This document shows, piece after piece, positions 14,915 to 20,999 of a DNA stretch of 20,999 nt (position 1 is its first letter; every line of letters begins with the position of its first letter). The notes beneath the pieces are model-generated. The model had not been told where the DNA came from, made no database searches, and worked only from the letters and a program-made list of their open reading frames with translations. The position numbers were made by a program, and so were the translations under genes. Origin of the DNA: Desulfobacterales bacterium (lineage in GTDB: Bacteria; Desulfobacterota; Desulfobacteria; Desulfobacterales; Desulfobacteraceae); NCBI GenBank assembly GCA_022361535.1, contig JAKSAU010000401.1:1-20999 (forward strand), in the 5' to 3' direction.

Positions 14915-17900
14915 ATGTATGTAGGTGGAAGATTGATGAGTGAACAGGGAAAGAAAAAATATTTTAAGCCATTTACCCTCCTAAAAAAGGCGGGTATGAT
15001 TTTTCCCCCGAATAATAGGATAAATAAATCAGCCATATCCCGTATGGCCAAGACATTTCTTATTATTTTCATCCCGCTTGCAATACTGACAGGCGGTATT
15101 CTTGGATTTCTATATGAAAATGAGAAGACCGACCGGGTCAGGTCGGTAAAACAAAAAGAAATCAATCAGTTAAATACTGTTGAGGAAGTACTTTCCAATT
15201 ATCTTAATGCAATCGCTTTAGATGTATTGGTCGTATCTAAGCACGATGAATTAAGAAAATACTTCGCGACTAACGCCAAGGAACATCTGTCGTCGTTAGG
15301 TAATGAATTTTTGGGGTTTTCCAAGATCAAAGGGATATATGACCAGGTGAGATTGCTGGATGAAAACGGGATGGAACTATTACGGGTGAATTACCATAAT
15401 GGCAAGCCTCTCATAGTGCCGCAAGAGCAGTTGCAGTTTAAAGGGAATAGATATTATTTTAATGAGAGTCTTCAGCTCTCTGAAAATGAAATTTTTGCAT
15501 CGCCGTTTGACTTGAACATGGAACACTCGCAAATTGAGCTGCCTATCAAACCTGTAATTCGTTTTGGAACACCGATATTTGATGAAAAGGGCAAAAAAAG
15601 AGGGGTTTTGCTGCTCAATTACCTGGGTGCTGATCTGCTTAAAATTTTAGACAGGATCACCACTGAAGGGCAAGGAAAATCTATTCTGTTGAATTCTCAA
15701 GGATATTATCTCCGCGGGCTGAATTCCGTGGATGAGTGGGGATTTATGTATGACGATAAAAAAGATCAAACGTTTGCAAAGCACTATCCGGATAGCTGGC
15801 AAAAGATTAGAAATACGATATCCGGACAAATTATGAATGAAAAAGGGCTATTCACGCATTTAACGATAGAACCACTTTCTGAGGTTCAGGTGTCGAATTC
15901 AGTTTTCGGAAAGTCTCATGAACCAGGTATGCTGCAGCGCACAGGGCCTAATTATCATTGGAAGCTGATATCTTACATTGATTCGGGGGCTGTGGCTATG
16001 CACAGTAGTTTGATTTTCAAAAGGATGCTGACCATATATGCCATCGTAATTATCTTCCTGGCAATAGGATCTGCTTTTATTTCATATGCCAGGGAAAGAC
16101 GCAGGCAGGCAGATAAGGAAATAAACAGCCACCGGGAGTATCTTAAATCTCTGGTTGAACAACGCACATCCGAACTGACCCATGTTAATGCAATGCTTAA
16201 AAAGGACATCATGGAGCGTCAACGGGCTGAAGAAGCTCTCTTAGACAGTGAATCATATATGAGAAGCATTTTCAGGGCCGCACCCATAGGAATCGGCGTG
16301 GTCCGGGACAGGGTGTTTAAGCAAGTTAATGATCAATTTTGTGATATGCTGGGCTATTCAAAGGATGAACTTATCAACCAATCCTCAATAATGACATACC
16401 CTTCAGAAGATGAGTACCATAAGGTCGGTAGGGTAAAATATGATCAAATACGGCGGCTTGGTACCGGTGCCGTGGAAACCTGTTTTAAAAAAAAGAATGG
16501 TGACATTATTGATGTCTTGTTGTGTTCGACACCTATCAATTCGAACGACTTCAGCGCCGGTGTAACGTTTACTGCTCTGGATATCACCAACCAGAAACAA
16601 GCTGCAGCAGCCCTTAGAGAAAATGAGGAAAAGTATCGCACGATCACTGAAACAATGGAGGATTCCATTTTTATCTGTTCATCCGACTTTAAAATTGAAT
16701 TTATGAACAGGACAATGATCGAAGAAATTGGCCGAGATGCAACAGGTGAGTTGTGCTATGAAGCGTTGCACAATTACACTGAAAAATGTCCCTGGTGCGT
16801 CATGGATCGAGTCTTGAAAGGTGAAACGATCAGCAGTGAGATCAATATTCCTGATAATGGCAAAACGTATCATGTTACAAACACGCCGATTTCCCACCAG
16901 GATGGCAGGATTTCAAAATTAGCGGTATTTCGTGATGTAACAGAGATAAAAAATATGGAGCTTCATCTAAGGCAGACTCAAAAAATGGAGGCGATTGGTA
17001 CCCTTGCAGGAGGTATTGCCCACGACTTTAACAATATTTTATCCGGTATACTTGGATTTTCGCAGCTTGCAAAGGGCAACATCGACTACTCTGAAAAGGC
17101 GTCAAGGAATATTGATCAGGTCATCAAGGGGGCGCAACGAGCCGCAGAATTGGTTCAGCAGATTTTGACATTCAGCAGGCAGACAGAATACAAAATGCGA
17201 TCTTTTCCGATAATTTATGAGGTCAAAGAGGCGCTGAAATTATTAAGGGCTTCTATTCCGTCAAACATCGACATAAAAACTTCTCTCCAGTCTAAATCCA
17301 TGATTCATGCAGATCCCATAAGGATCCATCAAATCGTCATGAATCTTTGCACAAACTCATATCAGGCAATGAAGGAGGCAGGTGGTACCCTGACGGTTTC
17401 CTTATCCGATGTTGATATTGCAAAAGAAACAAGTCTTCAAGGCACTGAGAATATTACTGGGAAATATCTGCTGCTGGAAGTCAAGGATACAGGTATCGGA
17501 ATGGATAAAAATACCTTGGAAAAAGCGTTTGAGCCATATTTTACAACCAAAGGTGTCGGGGAAGGTACTGGAATCGGCCTGGCCCTCGTCCATGCGATAA
17601 TTGAGGAGCATAACGGTATTCTGGATGTGTCGAGTGAACCCGGGGTGGGAACCCATTTTAAAATATATTTTCCAATCGTAGAACGACGGGGAAGAACCAA
17701 AGTAGAATTTGATCACTGGACATCTGACCATAAAGGCAATGAAACGATCATGGTTGTTGATGATGAAGAGCAGATACGAAAGGTGTATGCCGATTTTCTC
17801 AAAGCTTATGGCTACCGTGTAAAGCTTCACAGTAATGGGCTTTCAGCGTTGGAGGCATTTAAGAAAGATCCGTCTGGCTATGATATTATAATCTCGGATC

Positions 17901-18127
17901 TGACCATGCCCGGTATGACAGGAGATAAACTGGCCGGTGAAATCCTTAAAATTAATTCTAAGTTTCCAATCATCTTATGTACCGGTTTCAGTAATCAATT
18001 TAATGGTAACGATGTAGATAAAATGGGCATAAAAAGTTATTTAAAAAAACCAATATCAGGCCATACTATTGTTAAGGAAGTAAGAATGCTACTGGACAAA
18101 AGTGCTGGTCACAACACATCAAGTTAA
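14915..18127 (+). CDS. Membrane-bound hybrid histidine kinase (periplasmic sensor, two PAS, kinase, receiver)
   Basis: This 1070-aa protein has TM1 near 44-66, a periplasmic sensor of about 280 residues (Cache-like by layout) and TM2 near 370-392. A coiled coil follows, then PAS 1 (about 440-560) and PAS 2 (about 570-690, with an EKCPWC cysteine motif). The kinase core has H703 in GGIAHDFNNILSG, DTGIGMD near 859 and GEGTGIGLALVH near 882. The C-terminal receiver has a DDEE acidic patch and phospho-acceptor D995 in IIISDLTMPG. There is no HPt or DNA-binding output, so phosphate must pass to a separate protein. The start is ambiguous: ATG 14915 has GGAG 11 bases upstream, while ATG 14936 has AGGTGGA 6 bases upstream and would be 7 residues shorter. 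Its place behind cheW suggests co-expression with the receptor set, but no direct biochemical link is shown. Confidence 0.93.
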   Translation: MYVGGRLMSEQGKKKYFKPFTLLKKAGMIFPPNNRINKSAISRMAKTFLIIFIPLAILTGGILGFLYENEKTDRVRSVKQKEINQLNTVEEVLSNYLNAIALDVLVVSKHDELRKYFATNAKEHLSSLGNEFLGFSKIKGIYDQVRLLDENGMELLRVNYHNGKPLIVPQEQLQFKGNRYYFNESLQLSENEIFASPFDLNMEHSQIELPIKPVIRFGTPIFDEKGKKRGVLLLNYLGADLLKILDRITTEGQGKSILLNSQGYYLRGLNSVDEWGFMYDDKKDQTFAKHYPDSWQKIRNTISGQIMNEKGLFTHLTIEPLSEVQVSNSVFGKSHEPGMLQRTGPNYHWKLISYIDSGAVAMHSSLIFKRMLTIYAIVIIFLAIGSAFISYARERRRQADKEINSHREYLKSLVEQRTSELTHVNAMLKKDIMERQRAEEALLDSESYMRSIFRAAPIGIGVVRDRVFKQVNDQFCDMLGYSKDELINQSSIMTYPSEDEYHKVGRVKYDQIRRLGTGAVETCFKKKNGDIIDVLLCSTPINSNDFSAGVTFTALDITNQKQAAAALRENEEKYRTITETMEDSIFICSSDFKIEFMNRTMIEEIGRDATGELCYEALHNYTEKCPWCVMDRVLKGETISSEINIPDNGKTYHVTNTPISHQDGRISKLAVFRDVTEIKNMELHLRQTQKMEAIGTLAGGIAHDFNNILSGILGFSQLAKGNIDYSEKASRNIDQVIKGAQRAAELVQQILTFSRQTEYKMRSFPIIYEVKEALKLLRASIPSNIDIKTSLQSKSMIHADPIRIHQIVMNLCTNSYQAMKEAGGTLTVSLSDVDIAKETSLQGTENITGKYLLLEVKDTGIGMDKNTLEKAFEPYFTTKGVGEGTGIGLALVHAIIEEHNGILDVSSEPGVGTHFKIYFPIVERRGRTKVEFDHWTSDHKGNETIMVVDDEEQIRKVYADFLKAYGYRVKLHSNGLSALEAFKKDPSGYDIIISDLTMPGMTGDKLAGEILKINSKFPIILCTGFSNQFNGNDVDKMGIKSYLKKPISGHTIVKEVRMLLDKSAGHNTSS

Positions 18128-18468
18128 ACAAGGACTTTTTTAAAGTGGTCTATCTATCTTGATTTTGCCGCAAAGAGATCGGATTGCAACGATTATAGAA
18201 ACGTCTGATTCGTCTTCAGGAGATAAAGCATGTTGCTAACGTAAACAAAGGTTAGGTTCCGAGCATTAGTGCTCAAATCCAAAGTATTATGCCTATTTGC
18301 GTTGTTTTTTTGGATAGTGTATTCTTTTTAGATCAAAAACTAAAATGCTTTCCATAATTCAATAAGCTGGCTTGGATTTTGTAAATCGACATGTCGATAA
18401 AGATACTGTTGGTTTTCGTTCAAGAAGCTCATGGATTTGACAAATAGTTTGGTAAGAAAAGAGGGGCG
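18128..18468. other. Intergenic region before the PocR-PAS gene
   Basis: No ORF is supported. It contains a 5-bp-stem hairpin GAGCA-TTAG-TGCTC (18261-18274) and the perfect palindrome at 18385-18398. A loose TTGGAT-N17-GATAAA pair (18373-18401) overlaps the palindrome and could be a promoter that a repressor covers. This is low-confidence pattern reading. Confidence 0.3.
18385..18398. promoter_or_regulatory. Perfect 14-bp palindrome ATCGACATGTCGAT
   Basis: The sequence is identical to its reverse complement, lies 70 bases before the start codon at 18469 and falls within a possible -35/-10 spacer. It is a reasonable operator candidate for a dimeric regulator. No partner is identifiable in the window. 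Confidence 0.4.
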
Positions 18469-20999
18469 ATGAGCAGTTCATTTGGTGACCTAATTGACCT
18501 GGATGCACTTAAGAATATGGTTGAAAGCAATTATAGAGCATCTGGTGTGCCTGTCGGTGTAATTGATGCCGTTTCAGGCGAGGTATATGCGGGAGCAGGG
18601 TGGCAGAGGATTTGTACAGAGTTTCACAGAAAGCATCCTGAAACAAATGCGCTTTGTATTGAAAGTGATACAAAAATAGCCGGAAAAATTAAAAAAGGAG
18701 ACTCCCTTGCCTACAAGTGCGAAAATGGGCTTTGGGATATAGGTATCCCTGTTATATGCGATGGGATACATATTGTTACCATTTTTTTGGGTCAATTTCG
18801 GTATGAGGACGAAATACTTGATAAATCACTGTTTCAAAAAAGGGCCCAAAAATACGGTTTCCCCACCGAAGCATATATGTCTGCCCTTGATGAAGTGCCT
18901 GTGTTCTCAAGAGAAAAGGTGGCTTTAATTCTCGACTATAACCAGGCGTTTGCCCGGTTTTTATCCAGTCAGATTGATGATAAATTGCGGTATAAAAAGG
19001 AAGCTGAGCAGAGAAAAAAAGCGGAGTCCATGCATTCAGATCTTTTTCACAACGCAGCAGTTGGCGTTGTTTATCAGGATAATACAGGTGCCATTATCAA
19101 TGCCAATGAAGCCTCACAAAAAATTCTGGGATTGTCTTTACCTCAAATGCAAGGTCGTAAATCAATTGACCCTATGTGGAAAACAATTTATCCGGATGGT
19201 TCTCCTTTCCCGGGAGAAGAGCACCCAGCAATGGTCGCCCTTAATACGGGCAAACCGGTTCATGATGTTGTTATGGGTGTTTACAACCCCGAAGACAATC
19301 AAAATCACTGGCTGCTGATCAACGCTATTCCACAATTCCATGAGAAGGATTCAGCACCTTACCAGGTATTTAGTACATTTAATGATATTACCCAACGGGT
19401 TCTTGCTGAAGAAAACCTGCAAAATCTGAATCGTGATTTGGAAAACAAGGTAAGGATGCGTACAAATCAACTGTCTGAGAAAATTTCCGAGCTTGAGGCA
19501 TTATTTAACAACAGCCAAGTTGGAATTATGGCCCTTAAAGGGGGACGATTTTTGGACAGGGGCAACCAGCGCCTGGCTGACATTTTAGGCTATGATTCTC
19601 CTGAAGAAATGACCGGAATTTCAATGCAGCAGTTGCACCTGTCAGAACAGCGGTTTCATGAGTTTGGAGAAAAATACTACAACCGCTTAAGTCAAAAGGA
19701 AATGCTCCAAATTGAGTATCAACTCAAAAAGAAAGATGGTACCTCTGTCTGGTGCATTCTTTCCGGCAAAGCTCTTGATCCTGAAACTCCCACTGATTTA
19801 GATAAAGGTGTGATCTGGCTGGTAGATGATATCAGTACAAGAAAGCGCGCTGAAAAAGAACGGAAAGAAGTACTGAAAAAACTTCAGAATAGTGAAAAAG
19901 ACTATAAAAATCTTGTGGATAATTCACCCGAGATTTTATATCGGTTCTCTGAGAAAGCCGGTGGCTTTTTCGTATCAAAACGGGTTGAGGAGATATTGGG
20001 ATATCCTGTTCAGTATCTGATGGAAAATCCTTTTGTCTGGAATCAATCCATTCATCCTGAAGACCAGAAAAAAGTTGAAAATACGATTTTCCAGGCAAAA
20101 GCTGGAAAATCATTCGACATTGAGTATCGAATAAAAGACAAATTCGGCAAATGGCATTGGTTCCAAGACCGGTCCATTGTGATCACGGAGGGTGACAATG
20201 AGTTTGTGATCGAAGGACTTGCCGCAGACATCACAGAGCGAAAAAAGAATGACATGGCCCTTCTCGATGTCACCCGCAAACTTGAAATGGCAAACAAGTT
20301 GGGGAAATCCGGATGGTGGGAATATGACGTAGAAAAAGATGCCGTTATATGGCCGCGTGAAACCTACGAACTTTACGGTTTGGATCCTGAAATGGATCAG
20401 TTAGAATACAGCGATTTGATGCAATGTATTCTTCCGGAATTCCATGATTATCATAATGCTCAACTTGAGCGCATCTACACTGAAGGCGAATGCGAATTTC
20501 TTTACCCGATTCGTCATCCAGACGGAAATAAACGATGGATATGGGCAAAGGGAGAAGCGGATTATAACAAGGATGGAGAGCCTGTAAGATTGTTTGGCAC
20601 ATTGCAGGATATAACCGAACGCAAAAAGATTGAGGAAAAGTTACAGCTTCAATCCCAGATAATCAGTCAAGTCCATGATTCGGTAATATCAGTGGATTTA
20701 AACGGCACCATTACGACCTGGAATAAGGGATCGGAAGCCTTGTTCCAATATACGGCCCAAGAGATTATCGGAAATCATGTAAGCCAAGTGTACCCTAAAG
20801 CGTTTCATGAAAAGTTGGAAAACCAGATTATTCCCCAACTTTTATCCAAAGGCGGTTTGGAATACGAAACCAAGCTGGTCCGCAAGGATGGCAATGAATT
20901 TCACGCCCTGATTTCATTGTCTGTCCTGAAAAATCAAAGAGATGAAATCTATGGAATGATCGGTTATACCATTGATATTTCGAACCGGAAAGACGCAGA
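18469..20999 (+). CDS. PocR-domain multi-PAS sensor protein (3' end beyond the window)
   Basis: An uninterrupted frame of 843 codons starts at ATG 18469, close behind AGAGGGG (18460-18466), and is still open at the last base. Residues 5-170 fit the PocR ligand-binding domain: conserved cysteines C49, C63 and C84, with 'CIESD', 'YKCENGLWDIGIPV' and 'FLGQF'. PocR is the sensor named from the propanediol/cobalamin regulator. A coiled coil follows, then at least five PAS units beginning near residues 190, 345, 479, 605 and 726, most ending in a DIT-type motif such as 'DITERKK'. No membrane segment is visible, so it is probably cytoplasmic. Proteins with this start usually end in a histidine kinase or GGDEF domain, but the output domain cannot be seen. 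An intergenic gap of 341 bases suggests a transcription unit separate from the cheW operon. Confidence 0.9.
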   Translation, partial: MSSSFGDLIDLDALKNMVESNYRASGVPVGVIDAVSGEVYAGAGWQRICTEFHRKHPETNALCIESDTKIAGKIKKGDSLAYKCENGLWDIGIPVICDGIHIVTIFLGQFRYEDEILDKSLFQKRAQKYGFPTEAYMSALDEVPVFSREKVALILDYNQAFARFLSSQIDDKLRYKKEAEQRKKAESMHSDLFHNAAVGVVYQDNTGAIINANEASQKILGLSLPQMQGRKSIDPMWKTIYPDGSPFPGEEHPAMVALNTGKPVHDVVMGVYNPEDNQNHWLLINAIPQFHEKDSAPYQVFSTFNDITQRVLAEENLQNLNRDLENKVRMRTNQLSEKISELEALFNNSQVGIMALKGGRFLDRGNQRLADILGYDSPEEMTGISMQQLHLSEQRFHEFGEKYYNRLSQKEMLQIEYQLKKKDGTSVWCILSGKALDPETPTDLDKGVIWLVDDISTRKRAEKERKEVLKKLQNSEKDYKNLVDNSPEILYRFSEKAGGFFVSKRVEEILGYPVQYLMENPFVWNQSIHPEDQKKVENTIFQAKAGKSFDIEYRIKDKFGKWHWFQDRSIVITEGDNEFVIEGLAADITERKKNDMALLDVTRKLEMANKLGKSGWWEYDVEKDAVIWPRETYELYGLDPEMDQLEYSDLMQCILPEFHDYHNAQLERIYTEGECEFLYPIRHPDGNKRWIWAKGEADYNKDGEPVRLFGTLQDITERKKIEEKLQLQSQIISQVHDSVISVDLNGTITTWNKGSEALFQYTAQEIIGNHVSQVYPKAFHEKLENQIIPQLLSKGGLEYETKLVRKDGNEFHALISLSVLKNQRDEIYGMIGYTIDISNRKDA

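Noticed and set aside
18368..18383. TGGCTTGGATTTTGT as a -24/-12 promoter for the PocR gene
   Set aside because: The spacing fits, but only TGGC matches the -24 half and the -12 GC is GT, so support is too weak next to the two better sites in the window.
18950..19318. 122-codon forward frame starting at 18950
   Set aside because: It overlaps in another frame the uninterrupted PocR-PAS coding sequence, whose domains are clear; it has no domain of its own.
1..20999. CRISPR arrays, insertion sequences, tRNA or rRNA genes and phage remnants
   Set aside because: No spaced identical repeats, transposase motifs, tRNA-like cloverleaf or rRNA-like sequence was noticed on reading through both strands.

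Overview
The window reads as a signal-transduction and chemotaxis region of an AT-rich Gram-negative bacterium. The mix of sigma-54 activators, hybrid kinases, PAS/Cache/PocR sensors, methyl-accepting proteins and an ErcA-type iron alcohol dehydrogenase looks most like a Desulfobacterota (Desulfobacteraceae-like) genome. That placement is inference from gene style, not from a marker gene. There are no rRNA, tRNA, CRISPR or insertion-sequence features that I can support.

Layout. Bases 1-170 hold the start of a leftward HDOD-domain gene. From about 510 every gene runs rightward. Block A (510-6065) is an ErcA-like iron alcohol dehydrogenase broken by one missing base, overlapped by a PAS/AAA+/Fis sigma-54 activator. 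After that comes an intergenic region with two identical 11-bp palindromes and a near-perfect -24/-12 promoter, then a short receiver protein with Glu in place of the phospho-acceptor Asp, then a Cache-type chemoreceptor and a strong hairpin. Bases 6416-9656 hold a receiver-PAS-histidine kinase and an NtrC-type response regulator. Block B (9657-18127) starts with a palindrome and a second -24/-12 promoter-like site. It continues with a 124-residue receiver-sized protein of unknown family, a 20-codon leader ORF, an HBM-type chemoreceptor, a CheA-like protein lacking the HPt domain and the ATP-lid motif, a CheW and a large membrane hybrid histidine kinase. Bases 18469-20999 hold the first 843 codons of a PocR-multi-PAS sensor that runs off the window.

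How it may work together. Blocks A and B share one plan: sigma-54 activator, then a -24/-12 site, then a short degenerate or REC-like protein, then a chemoreceptor. This suggests that chemoreceptors are switched on by sigma-54 activators in response to signals: ErcA/PAS in block A and a two-component input in block B. Block B also carries its own CheA-like/CheW pair, but no CheY, CheB, CheR or HPt protein lies in the window. The CheA-like protein therefore looks like a scaffold or trans-acting partner rather than a standard kinase. The most interesting points are this P1-less, lid-less CheA, the paired palindromes with the sigma-54 promoter, and the duplicated activator/pseudo-receiver/receptor arrangement.
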